Shown: positions 43,170 through 51,489 of the stretch, piece by piece
Layout of the letters: each line of letters opens with the position of its first letter
Numbering within the stretch: position 1 is the first letter of the stretch
Assembly: GCF_900290235.1 (NCBI RefSeq)
Contig: NZ_OLMK01000121.1
Location: 1 to 64,000, forward strand
DNA from: Streptomyces sp. MA5143a
Lineage (GTDB): Bacteria > Actinomycetota > Actinomycetes > Streptomycetales > Streptomycetaceae
Direction: 5' to 3'
Length of the DNA: 64,000 bases
Notes under the pieces: model-generated
What the model saw: only the letters and a program-made list of their open reading frames with translations
Databases searched by the model: none
Told to the model about the DNA's origin: nothing
Position numbers and translations under genes: made by a program

Positions 43170-44171
43170 CTACGCGCCGCGCATCCCGGCCCGGGCGAAC
43201 TCCCGCATCCCCTCGGCGAACCCGACCTCCGGCTTCCAGCCCAGCTCGGCCCGCAGCCGTCGCGAGTCGGCGGTGATGTGCCGGACGTCCCCCAGCCGGT
43301 ACTCCCCGGTGACGACCGGTTCGGGTCCGCCGTGGGCGGCGGCCAGCGCCCGCGCCATCTCCCCGACGGTGTGCGGCTCGCCGCTCCCGGTGTTGTACAC
43401 GGTGAGCGCGCCGGTGGCCGTGTCCGCCTCCAGCGCCGCCGCGTTGGCCGCCGCCACGTCCCGGACGTGGACGAAGTCCCGCCGCTGACGGCCGTCCTCG
43501 AACACCCGGGGCGCCTCACCGCGTGCGAGCGCGGAACGGAAGAACGACGCCACCCCCGCGTACGGGGTGTCCCGCGGCATCCGGGGCCCGTACACGTTGT
43601 GGTAGCGCAGTGAGACGGCGGTTCCGCCCGTGGCCCGCGCCCAGGCCGCCGCCAGATGCTCCTGGGCGAGTTTCGTCGTGGCGTACACATTGCGCGGGTC
43701 GACCGGCGCGTCCTCCTCCACCAGCCCCGGCGACAGCGTGGCCCCGCACTTCGGGCACAGCGGCTCGAAGCGCCCGGCGTCCAGATCGACGGTATCCCGT
43801 GGCCCCGGCCGCACCACGCCGTGCCGCGCGCACGCGTACCGTCCCTCCCCGTACACCACCATCGACCCCGCCAGCACGAGCCGCCGCACCCCCGCGTCCG
43901 CCATGGCGGTGAGCAGCACGGCGGTCCCCAGGTCGTTGCGGGAGACGTATTCCGGCGCGTCGGTGAACCCCGTGCCCAGACCGACCATCGCCGCCTGATG
44001 GCACACGGCGTCCACACCGTCCAGCGCACGGGCGACGGCATGGCGGTCCCGTACGTCCGCGCCCGCGTCCGCCGCCACGTCGAACACGACCGGCTCGTGG
44101 CCGTGTTCCGCCAACGCGTCGACGACATGGGACCCGATGAATCCGGCACCGCCGGTGACCAGTACTCGCAT
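43170..44171 (-). CDS. NAD-dependent nucleotide-sugar epimerase with Cys-rich insert
   Basis: 333 residues from ATG 44171. TGGAGFIGSHVV at residues 6-17 binds NAD; YATTK (about 173) gives the catalytic Tyr-Lys; LRYHNVYGPRMP follows as in UDP-glucose/galactose 4-epimerases. Unusual is an insert of about 30 residues (about 117-155) with CARH and later CPKC, which could bind zinc like a rubredoxin-type knuckle. It is convergent with the sensor kinase gene. Confidence 0.85.
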   Translation of the reverse strand: MRVLVTGGAGFIGSHVVDALAEHGHEPVVFDVAADAGADVRDRHAVARALDGVDAVCHQAAMVGLGTGFTDAPEYVSRNDLGTAVLLTAMADAGVRRLVLAGSMVVYGEGRYACARHGVVRPGPRDTVDLDAGRFEPLCPKCGATLSPGLVEEDAPVDPRNVYATTKLAQEHLAAAWARATGGTAVSLRYHNVYGPRMPRDTPYAGVASFFRSALARGEAPRVFEDGRQRRDFVHVRDVAAANAAALEADTATGALTVYNTGSGEPHTVGEMARALAAAHGGPEPVVTGEYRLGDVRHITADSRRLRAELGWKPEVGFAEGMREFARAGMRGA

Positions 44172-44245
44172 ACGGCCCACGCTAGAACCGGCCACCGGCC
44201 GCATCCCAGGACCACGCCGCGCACGTCACGCTTCCGTAAGACGGC

Positions 44246-44315
44246 GACGGTGGGACGACGACGGTGGGACGACGACGGTGGGACGGCGACGGTGGGAGGA
44301 CGACGGTGGAGGACT
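44246..44315. repeat. 14-bp tandem repeat array (4-5 units)
   Basis: Unit GACGGTGGGACGAC at 44246, 44260, 44274 and 44288 with one or two changes, plus a degenerate copy at 44302. It lies in the 232-bp gap between the divergent epimerase and sulfite-oxidase-like genes. Function unknown; probably slippage-prone. Confidence 0.8.
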
Positions 44316-44403
44316 GACCGACGGGCCAGTGCAGGAAGGGCCTGCCTCAGCGGCGAGGCGTGACCGCCGTGCGGGCACCGTCCGAGAAGCGGACAATACG
44401 AGC

Positions 44404-45528
44404 ATGGGGCGTCGGCTCTCCGATGTGAGCGCACCAGCGCGGCTGGCCGGACCGGACGAAGGCATCGGCCAGGACGAACTGGCGCTGGCCGCCCGCAATC
44501 ACGGCCTGCCGCTGGAGGCCCTGCGGTACGACCTCACTCCGCCCGGACTGCACTACGTCCTCACCCACTACGACATCCCGTACGTCGCCGACGAGGCGTC
44601 CTGGGAACTGACCGTCGGGGGTGGCGTCCGCCGGCCCCTGCGTCTCACCCCGGCGGATCTGCGCGCGTACCCCGCCGTCACCCTGCGTGTCACCCTGGAA
44701 TGCGCCGGCAACGGGCGGGCCCTGCTGACGCCCCGGCCGGTCAGCCAGCCATGGCTGGTCGAGGCGGTCGGCACCGCGGAGTGGACGGGAGTCCCGCTGC
44801 GGCTGCTGCTCGCCGACGCCGGGGTCGAGGACGGTGCCGTCGACGTCGTCTTCACCGGCGCCGACCACGGCGTGGAGCGCGGCGTCGAACAGGACTACCA
44901 GCGCGCCCTCCCCGTGGACGTGGCCGTCGGCGACCGGGCCGACGTGCTGGTCGCCCACTCGATGAACGGTGCCCCGCTGCCTCCCCAGCACGGCCGCCCG
45001 CTGCGCCTCGTGGTCCCCGGCTGGTACGGCATGGCGCACGTGAAGTGGCTGCGCGACATCACCGTGACCGACCGTCCGTTCACCGGTTTCCAGCAGACCG
45101 TGGCCTACCGGCTCCGGCAGCAGCCCGAGGAGGAGGGCGAACCGGTCACCCGCATGGCACCTCGCGCCCTGCTGATCCCGCCCGGCTTCCCCGACTTCAT
45201 GTCGCGGGCGCGGGTCGTCCGGCCCGGCGTTCTGGCCTTGGAGGGCCGCGCCTGGTCGGGGCGGGCGCCGGTGTCGCGGGTGGAGATCAGCACGGACGGC
45301 GGACGCGGTTGGGGCGAGGCCGAGGTCGAGCCGGAGGGCGCGCATCGCTGGGCCTGGCGCCGGTGGCGCTTCGCGTGGAGGGCCGTGCCCGGCGACCATG
45401 TCCTGATGGCACGGGCCACCGACGCCGAGGGCCGCACCCAGCCGCTGGACCAGCCCTGGAACCGGGGCGGGTTCACCAACAACCTGGTCCAACGGGTACC
45501 CGTCGTGTGCCTGGGGTCCGGGAGCTGA
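44404..45528 (+). CDS. Sulfite-oxidase-like molybdopterin oxidoreductase
   Basis: 374 residues, no signal peptide seen. The Moco domain includes VTLECAGNGRALLTP (conserved Cys about 100), HGVERGVEQDYQRALP and GWYGMAHVKWLRDI; the C-terminal dimerisation domain contains VSRVEISTDGGRGWGEA and QPWNRGGFTNN. The family oxidises sulfite or reduces S/N-oxides; the substrate is unknown. The start lacks a Shine-Dalgarno site. Confidence 0.88.
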   Translation: MGRRLSDVSAPARLAGPDEGIGQDELALAARNHGLPLEALRYDLTPPGLHYVLTHYDIPYVADEASWELTVGGGVRRPLRLTPADLRAYPAVTLRVTLECAGNGRALLTPRPVSQPWLVEAVGTAEWTGVPLRLLLADAGVEDGAVDVVFTGADHGVERGVEQDYQRALPVDVAVGDRADVLVAHSMNGAPLPPQHGRPLRLVVPGWYGMAHVKWLRDITVTDRPFTGFQQTVAYRLRQQPEEEGEPVTRMAPRALLIPPGFPDFMSRARVVRPGVLALEGRAWSGRAPVSRVEISTDGGRGWGEAEVEPEGAHRWAWRRWRFAWRAVPGDHVLMARATDAEGRTQPLDQPWNRGGFTNNLVQRVPVVCLGSGS

Positions 45529-45547
45529 ACGGAACGGACGGAGCGAC

Positions 45548-45760
45548 TCAGTCGCCGGTCCCCTCCGCGAGGGTGTGTGCGACGAGGGCGTTCGCGTGGC
45601 CGTGACCCAGGCGGTGCTCGGTCTTCAGCCAGTTCACGAGTTCCATGTGCTTGGTCAGCGGCGAGGAGCGGATGAGGTCCTTCCACTCCGCGATCGGTCG
45701 GCCGTACTTCTTCTCGATGGAGGGGAAGTAACTGGCAGGGCCCTTCACGGTGGCGGTCAT
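45548..45760 (-). CDS. DUF4287 family small protein
   Basis: 70 residues from ATG 45760. The sequence MTATVKGPASYFPSIEKKYG leads into IAEWKDLI and a C-terminal LGHGHANALVAHTL, typical of the small DUF4287 proteins of actinobacteria. Function unknown. It is convergent with the oxidoreductase gene, only 19 bp apart. Confidence 0.85.
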   Translation of the reverse strand: MTATVKGPASYFPSIEKKYGRPIAEWKDLIRSSPLTKHMELVNWLKTEHRLGHGHANALVAHTLAEGTGD

Positions 45761-45931
45761 GTCGATGATCCTGTCTGTCCGTTGCCTTGGGAGCATGTCG
45801 TCGCCGGTATGACCGAGCGGCAGCGGTCGAATCATCGGCCGACGCGTGTGCTCCGCGTCACCTTGCGCGTCCTGTGCGGGGCGACGGCCGGACAGCCCCG
45901 TCAGCGCCGGGAGTTCATGAGCGACGGGGTT

Positions 45932-46549
45932 TCATCGCCAACGGCGGCTGTGCGGAGCCCGGACCACCACCCGGCCGTGGATCTTCCGGCCGACCAGTTC
46001 CACGCGCAGGATCACCGGGGTGTCCGAACTCGCCGGAGCGGGCCGGTGCTTGACCTTGCTGTGCGTCAGTTGCAGTCCGTCGGTGTCGACCACGATGCCC
46101 GGCCTCGTGATCAGCTTCAGGGTCTTGCCCATCATGTTCAGGTCGATGCGCAGAGTGTCGTGAGTGATCACCGCGTCGGTGAAGTCGAGCGTCACCGCGC
46201 AGAACGTCACCGCGAGGTGCAGCCTCCGCGGCACCACCCAGCGGCCCAGACGCTCGACCGGGCCGCTGTGGACCTGCTCGATCCGCACCAGGTCCTTGGC
46301 CTCCGCCCCGGCCGCGCCGGCCATGGCCGACGCGGGCAGGTCGGCGGTGAGCGGGGCCAGATCGCCCAGGGTTCGCGCCGACAGGGCCGCTTCCAGGCGC
46401 TCGTCGAGCTCCTCGGCGGTCAGCAGGCCGTCGCCCGCGGCGACGCGCAGCACGTCCACCACCCGGTCGCGGTCCGCGTGGGAGGCCCGCACCTCGGGCG
46501 ACGACACGGCGCCGAGGCGCTTCCAGGTGGGTGAGATCTCTCCCGGCAT
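45932..46549 (-). CDS. DUF1707 domain protein
   Basis: 205 residues from ATG 46549. The DUF1707 motif covers about residues 15-65 (VRASHADRDRVVDVLRVAAG, LTAEELDERLEAALSART). The C-terminal half resembles a short beta-rich cell-wall-response domain (ITHDTLRIDLNMMGKTLKL). No membrane span is evident. A 12-bp palindrome ATATCGCGATAT lies about 71 bp upstream. Confidence 0.82.
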   Translation of the reverse strand: MPGEISPTWKRLGAVSSPEVRASHADRDRVVDVLRVAAGDGLLTAEELDERLEAALSARTLGDLAPLTADLPASAMAGAAGAEAKDLVRIEQVHSGPVERLGRWVVPRRLHLAVTFCAVTLDFTDAVITHDTLRIDLNMMGKTLKLITRPGIVVDTDGLQLTHSKVKHRPAPASSDTPVILRVELVGRKIHGRVVVRAPHSRRWR

Positions 46550-46619
46550 GCTTCCGTCCCGCTCCCCGTCGAATGCATCGATGCGACGCGGCCCGCGACG
46601 CGAGGCCAAGGCTAGCGCT

Positions 46620-46631
46620 ATATCGCGATAT
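46620..46631. promoter_or_regulatory. Palindrome ATATCGCGATAT
   Basis: Perfect 12-bp palindrome, strikingly AT-rich for this genome, upstream of the DUF1707 gene and 203 bp from the kdp leader. Its form suits a PadR- or MarR-type operator; no cognate regulator is adjacent. Confidence 0.45.
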
Positions 46632-46706
46632 GGATCCAGGGGTTGCCGCGTGTCCCGGCGGGTGGCGGGGCGCCAAGTCAGTGGCGGGTCGAGGAAGTCC
46701 GGGCCA

Positions 46707-46757
46707 CCGTCAGGGGTCCGTCAAGGATGCCCGTACGGCCGTAAGGGACCCGTCAAG
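46707..46757 (+). promoter_or_regulatory. CCGTCAAG repeat array, candidate KdpE operator
   Basis: CCGT(C/A)A-type direct repeats start at 46707, 46718, 46730, 46739 and 46750, i.e. about one helical turn apart, as expected for an OmpR/KdpE-type regulator. The array lies 77-127 bp before the first coupled kdp reading frame. Confidence 0.5.
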
Positions 46758-46833
46758 AGCGGCCGTTTCCCACCCGAACGGCGTTCTCCTCTAGGTGTCC
46801 GACGTACTTCCGCACCTCATCCAGGAGTTCGCG

Positions 46834-46917
46834 ATGGCCGATATGGCCTTCGTCGTCACCACGATCGCGGTGTTCGCGCTGGTGGCTCTCGTCGCCAGGG
46901 GGGTGACGAAGCTGTGA
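46834..46917 (+). CDS. 27-residue membrane peptide upstream of kdpF
   Basis: ATG 46834 preceded by CCAGGAG at ideal spacing. The product MADMAFVVTTIAVFALVALV plus ARGVTKL is a single membrane span ending in positive residues. Its stop overlaps the GTG of kdpF (GTGA), so it is translationally coupled to the pump operon. It could be a KdpF-like accessory subunit or a leader for coupling (inference). A GTG 39 bp upstream is an alternative start. Confidence 0.7.
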   Translation: MADMAFVVTTIAVFALVALVARGVTKL

Positions 46918-47003
46918 CCGCCGAGAACGTCGTCGGCCTGGTCGTGGCCGTCGCCCTGCTGGGATATCTCGTCCTCGCCCTGCTCTTCCCGGAGAGGTTC
47001 TGA
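46914..47003 (+). CDS. kdpF: KdpF, K+-transporting ATPase small subunit
   Basis: 29 residues from GTG 46914: one hydrophobic helix (VGLVVAVALLGYLVLALLFP) ending ERF, the normal KdpF length and shape. It stabilises the KdpABC complex in the membrane. It follows the 27-codon peptide with an overlap and precedes kdpA by 8 bp. Confidence 0.85.
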   Translation: MTAENVVGLVVAVALLGYLVLALLFPERF

Positions 47004-47011
47004 CCAGCGCC

Positions 47012-48676
47012 ATGGGTCCCGTACTCGCCGGTGTGCTTCAACTGCTCGCGCTCGTCGTGGCACTGGGGCTCGCCCACCGCCCCCTGGGCGACCACATGGC
47101 CAGGGTCTACTCCTCCGACCGGCACTGGCGGGTCGAGAAGTGGATCTACCGGGCCGTGGGCGCCGACCCCGGCACCCAGATGCGCTGGCCCGCCTATCTG
47201 CGCGGAGTGCTGGCGTTCTCGGCCGTCGGGGTGCTCTTCCTCTATCTGCTTCAGCGACTCCAGGGCGTCCTGCCCGGCTCGCTCGGCTTCTCCGCCATCG
47301 ACCCGGACCAGGCGTTCAACACCGCCGCGTCGTTCGTCACCAACACCAACTGGCAGTCGTACTACGGCGAACAGTCCATGGGCCATGTCGTGCAGACGGC
47401 CGGTCTCGCCGTGCAGAACTTCGTCTCCGCGGCCGTCGGCATCGCCGTCGCCGTGGCGCTGGTCCGGGGCTTCGCCCGCTCACGCACCGGTGAACTCGGC
47501 AACTTCTGGGCCGACATGGTGCGCGGCGTCACCCGCATCCTGCTGCCGGGCGCCTTCCTCGCCGCGATCGTGCTGGTGGCCTGTGGCGCCCTCCAGAACT
47601 TCTCCGGCATCCACGAGGTCGGCCAGTTCCTCGGCGGCTCGCAGCAGTGGAACGGGGGAGCGGTCGCCTCGCAGGAGGCGATCAAGGAGCTGGGGACGAA
47701 CGGCGGCGGCTACTTCAACGCCAACTCCGCCCACCCCTTCGAGAATCCGACGCCCTTCACCAACCTCTTCGAGATCTTCCTGATGCTCGTCGTCCCGTTC
47801 TCCCTCACCCGCACGTTCGGCGTGATGGTCGGCTCGGTGAAGCAGGGATACGCGATCCTCGCGACCATGGCCACGATCTGGCTCGGCTTCACCGTGCTGA
47901 TGATGTGGGCCGAGTTCGCCCACCACGGCCCGGCGACGCAGGTCGCGGGCGGGGCGTACGAGGGCAAGGAGGTGCGGTTCGGCGTGGGCTCGTCGTCGAT
48001 CTTCGCCGTCTCGACCACGCTCACGTCGACCGGCGCCGTGGACTCCTTCCACTCCTCCTTCACCGGTCTCGGCGGCGGCATCACCATGCTGGGGATGATG
48101 CTGGGCGAGATCGCGCCCGGCGGCACCGGCTCGGGCCTCTACGGCATGCTGATCATGGCGGTCATCGCGGTGTTCATCGCCGGTCTGATGGTCGGCCGTA
48201 CGCCCGAGTACCTCGGCAAGAAGATCGGAACCCGCGAGATCAAGCTGGCGGCCTGCTACCTCCTGGTGACCCCCGCGCTGGTGCTCGTCCTCACCTCCGT
48301 CGCCATCGCCCTCCCGACCCCCGCCCACTCGATGACCAACAGCGGGGCCCACGGGTTCTCCGAGATCCTTTACGCCTACACCTCGGGCGCCAACAACAAC
48401 GGCTCGGCCTTCGCCGGCCTGAACGCGAACACCGAGTGGTTCAACACCACGATCGGACTCGCGATGCTGCTCGGCCGTTTCCTGCCGATGGTGTTCGTCC
48501 TGGCGCTGGCCGGCTCGCTCGCCGGGCAGAAACCGATCCCGGTGACCGCGGGCACCCTGCGCACCGAGAAGCCGCTGTTCACCGGCCTGTTGGTCGGAGC
48601 GATCCTCATCATCGCCGGTCTGACGTACTTCCCGGCGCTCGCGCTGGGCCCGCTGGCCGAGGGGCTGGCGTCATGA
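47012..48676 (+). CDS. kdpA: KdpA, K+-transporting ATPase potassium-binding subunit
   Basis: 554 residues, normal for KdpA. It forms the selectivity filter of the high-affinity K+ pump: filter loops FVTNTNWQSY (about 112), GTNGGGYFNANSAHPF (about 229), TTLTSTGAVDS (about 335) and SGANNNGSAFAG (about 457). About ten membrane spans. Its stop overlaps the kdpB ATG (ATGA). Confidence 0.97.
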   Translation: MGPVLAGVLQLLALVVALGLAHRPLGDHMARVYSSDRHWRVEKWIYRAVGADPGTQMRWPAYLRGVLAFSAVGVLFLYLLQRLQGVLPGSLGFSAIDPDQAFNTAASFVTNTNWQSYYGEQSMGHVVQTAGLAVQNFVSAAVGIAVAVALVRGFARSRTGELGNFWADMVRGVTRILLPGAFLAAIVLVACGALQNFSGIHEVGQFLGGSQQWNGGAVASQEAIKELGTNGGGYFNANSAHPFENPTPFTNLFEIFLMLVVPFSLTRTFGVMVGSVKQGYAILATMATIWLGFTVLMMWAEFAHHGPATQVAGGAYEGKEVRFGVGSSSIFAVSTTLTSTGAVDSFHSSFTGLGGGITMLGMMLGEIAPGGTGSGLYGMLIMAVIAVFIAGLMVGRTPEYLGKKIGTREIKLAACYLLVTPALVLVLTSVAIALPTPAHSMTNSGAHGFSEILYAYTSGANNNGSAFAGLNANTEWFNTTIGLAMLLGRFLPMVFVLALAGSLAGQKPIPVTAGTLRTEKPLFTGLLVGAILIIAGLTYFPALALGPLAEGLAS

Positions 48677-50799
48677 TCACCCGTACCGAAAGCGAAGAGA
48701 TGTCCACAGCCACCCCGACCCGGGCGCCGCACGGCGACCGACCCACCGGGCACAAGACCCCCGAGGGCCGGGTCGGCGCCGGCCTCTTCGACCCCGGGCA
48801 GCTCATCAGGTCGCTGCCGGACGCCTTCCGCAAACTCGACCCACGGGTGATGGTCACGTCGCCCGTGATGTTCGTGGTGTGGATCGGCTCCGTCCTGACC
48901 ACGGTGTTCTCCTTCACGGACCCCGGCGACTGGTTCGGCTGGACCATCAGCGCCTGGCTGTGGCTGACGGTCGTCTTCGCCAACCTGGCGGAGGCCGTCG
49001 CCGAGGGACGCGGCAAGGCGCAGGCCGACACCCTGCGCAGGGCCAAGACCGACACCGTCGCCCGACGGCTCCTCGACGGCGGCGCGGAGGAGCGGGTCCC
49101 GGGCACGGACCTGCGGATCGGTGACCTCGTGGTCTGTGAGGCGGGTGATGTCGTCCCCGGTGACGGCGACGTCGTCGAGGGCGTCGCGTCCGTCGACGAG
49201 TCGGCGATCACCGGCGAGTCGGCTCCGGTCATCCGCGAGTCCGGCGGCGACCGGTCCGCGGTCACCGGCGGCACCAAGGTCCTCTCCGACCGGATCGTCA
49301 TCAGGATCACGACGAGGCCCGGCGAGACGTTCATCGACCGGATGATCAACCTCGTCGAGGGCGCGGCCCGTCAGAAGACACCCAACGAGATCGCGCTGAA
49401 CATCCTCCTGGCGTCCCTCACCATCGTGTTCCTGCTGGCGGTGGCGACCCTGCCGCCGTTCGCCGACTACGCGGGCACCCATCTGACGACGGTCGTGCTG
49501 GTGGCGCTGCTGGTCTGCCTCATCCCGACGACGATCGGCGCGCTGCTGTCCGCGATCGGCATCGCCGGCATGGACCGGCTGGTCCAGCGCAATGTGCTCG
49601 CCATGTCCGGGCGCGCCGTCGAGGCCGCCGGGGACGTGTCCACGCTGCTGCTCGACAAGACCGGCACCATCACGCTCGGCAACCGCCGGGCCGCCGAGTT
49701 CGTGCCGGTGAGCGGCGCGACCGAGGCCGAGGTCGCCGACGCCGCCCAGCTCTCCTCGCTGGCCGACGAGACCCCCGAGGGCCGGTCCGTCGTCGTCCTG
49801 GCGAAGGAGCGGTACGGGCTGCGCGAGCGGCACCGGGGCGAGTTGGCGCAGGCCGAGTGGATCGCCTTCACCGCGCAGACCCGCATGTCGGGTGTCGACG
49901 TGGACGGCCGCAAGGTCCGCAAGGGCGCCGCGGGCGCGGTCACCGCCTGGGTCCGGGAGCGGGGCGGGACGGTCGCCGAGGACGCGGAGAGCGCGGCCGA
50001 CCGTATCGCCGCGGCCGGCGGCACCCCGCTGCTGGTCGCCGTGGAGGACACCGACGGCGCCCGCGTGCTGGGCGTCGTCCACCTCAAGGACGTCGTCAAG
50101 GACGGCATGCGGGAGCGGTTCGCGGAACTGCGCCGCATGGGCATCAGGACCGTCATGATCACCGGTGACAACCCGCTGACCGCGAAGGCGATCGCCGAGG
50201 AGGCCGGCGTCGACGACTTCCTCGCGGAGGCCACCCCCGAGGACAAGATGGCCCTCATCAAACGGGAGCAGGCCGGCGGCAAGCTCGTCGCGATGACCGG
50301 CGACGGCACCAACGACGCGCCCGCCCTGGCCCAGGCGGACGTGGGCGTCGCCATGAACACCGGGACGTCGGCCGCCAAGGAGGCCGGCAACATGGTCGAC
50401 CTCGACTCCGACCCGACCAAGCTGATCGAGATCGTCGAGATCGGCAAACAGCTCCTCATCACGCGGGGCGCGCTCACCACGTTCTCCATCGCCAACGACG
50501 TCGCGAAGTACTTCGCGATCATCCCGGCGCTGTTCGCGGCCGTCTACCCGGGCCTCGACAAGCTCAACATCATGGCCCTGTCCTCGCCGGACTCCGCGAT
50601 CCTGTCCGCCGTCGTCTTCAACGCGCTGATCATCGTCGCGCTGGTGCCGCTCTCCCTGAAGGGCGTGCGGTACCGGCCGATGAGCGCCGACAGGATGCTC
50701 CGCCGCAACCTCACCGTCTACGGCATCGGCGGACTGATCGCCCCCTTCGTCGGCATCAAGCTCATCGACCTGCTCCTCTCCCTCATCCCGGGGCTGTGA
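48673..50799 (+). CDS. kdpB: KdpB, K+-transporting ATPase ATP-binding subunit
   Basis: 708 residues from ATG 48673; ATG 48700 is an alternative start. P-type ATPase motifs: ITGESAPV, the phosphorylated Asp in LLDKTGTITLG (about 332), nucleotide-domain KGAAGAV, MITGDNPLTAKAIAEE and MTGDGTNDAPALAQADVG. About seven membrane spans. It drives K+ uptake together with KdpA, C and F. Confidence 0.97.
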   Translation: MITRTESEEMSTATPTRAPHGDRPTGHKTPEGRVGAGLFDPGQLIRSLPDAFRKLDPRVMVTSPVMFVVWIGSVLTTVFSFTDPGDWFGWTISAWLWLTVVFANLAEAVAEGRGKAQADTLRRAKTDTVARRLLDGGAEERVPGTDLRIGDLVVCEAGDVVPGDGDVVEGVASVDESAITGESAPVIRESGGDRSAVTGGTKVLSDRIVIRITTRPGETFIDRMINLVEGAARQKTPNEIALNILLASLTIVFLLAVATLPPFADYAGTHLTTVVLVALLVCLIPTTIGALLSAIGIAGMDRLVQRNVLAMSGRAVEAAGDVSTLLLDKTGTITLGNRRAAEFVPVSGATEAEVADAAQLSSLADETPEGRSVVVLAKERYGLRERHRGELAQAEWIAFTAQTRMSGVDVDGRKVRKGAAGAVTAWVRERGGTVAEDAESAADRIAAAGGTPLLVAVEDTDGARVLGVVHLKDVVKDGMRERFAELRRMGIRTVMITGDNPLTAKAIAEEAGVDDFLAEATPEDKMALIKREQAGGKLVAMTGDGTNDAPALAQADVGVAMNTGTSAAKEAGNMVDLDSDPTKLIEIVEIGKQLLITRGALTTFSIANDVAKYFAIIPALFAAVYPGLDKLNIMALSSPDSAILSAVVFNALIIVALVPLSLKGVRYRPMSADRMLRRNLTVYGIGGLIAPFVGIKLIDLLLSLIPGL

Positions 50800-50823
50800 T
50801 TCCTGAAAGGCCGCCTGACCGCC

Positions 50824-51456
50824 ATGAACAACTCCGTATCGAACACCGGCCGGTTGCTGTGGGCGGGGCTCAGGGCCCTGCTGGTGCTGACCCTGCTCAC
50901 GGGCGTCGTCTACCCGCTGGCCGTCACCGGCGTCGCCCAGGCGCTGTTCCACGACAAGGCGAACGGCTCGGAGATCTCGTACGACGGGAAGGTCGTCGGT
51001 TCCTCGCTGATCGGCCAACAGGGCTACAGCCTGGACTACTTCCAGCCCCGGCCGGCGGGCGGTCTCGGCGAGAACTCGGTCAACACCCGGTACCGGCTGA
51101 TCCTCTCGGGCGCGACCAACCTCTCCGCCGACAACAAGAAGCTCGTCGCGTCGGTCGAGGAGGCGAAGGCGAAGGTCGTCGAGGACAACTCCGTGCCCGG
51201 CTACACCGTCGAGCCCTCCCAGGTCCCCGCCGACGCGGTCACCTCCTCCGGCTCCGGCCTCGACCCCGACATCTCCCCGGCCTACGCCGACCTTCAGATC
51301 CACCGGGTCGCCGAGAAGAACGGCCTGACCGTCGCCCGGGTGCGGAAGCTGGTCGACGAGCACACCGAGGGCCGCACCCTCGGCTTCATGGGCGAGCCCC
51401 GGGTGAACGTCCTGGAACTCAACATCGCGCTCAAGGAACTCCTGGCCGAGAGCTGA
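50824..51456 (+). CDS. kdpC: KdpC, K+-transporting ATPase chaperone subunit
   Basis: 210 residues with one N-terminal span (ALLVLTLLTGVVYPLAVTGV) and an outside domain with GQQGYSLDYFQPRP, DPDISPAYADLQIHRVA and a C-terminal LNVLELNIALKEL-like helix. It follows kdpB by 24 bp with GAAAGG upstream. It assists assembly and ATP binding. Confidence 0.95.
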   Translation: MNNSVSNTGRLLWAGLRALLVLTLLTGVVYPLAVTGVAQALFHDKANGSEISYDGKVVGSSLIGQQGYSLDYFQPRPAGGLGENSVNTRYRLILSGATNLSADNKKLVASVEEAKAKVVEDNSVPGYTVEPSQVPADAVTSSGSGLDPDISPAYADLQIHRVAEKNGLTVARVRKLVDEHTEGRTLGFMGEPRVNVLELNIALKELLAES

Positions 51457-51489
51457 CCACCGCAGCCGACAACAGGAAGGCGCTCACCG

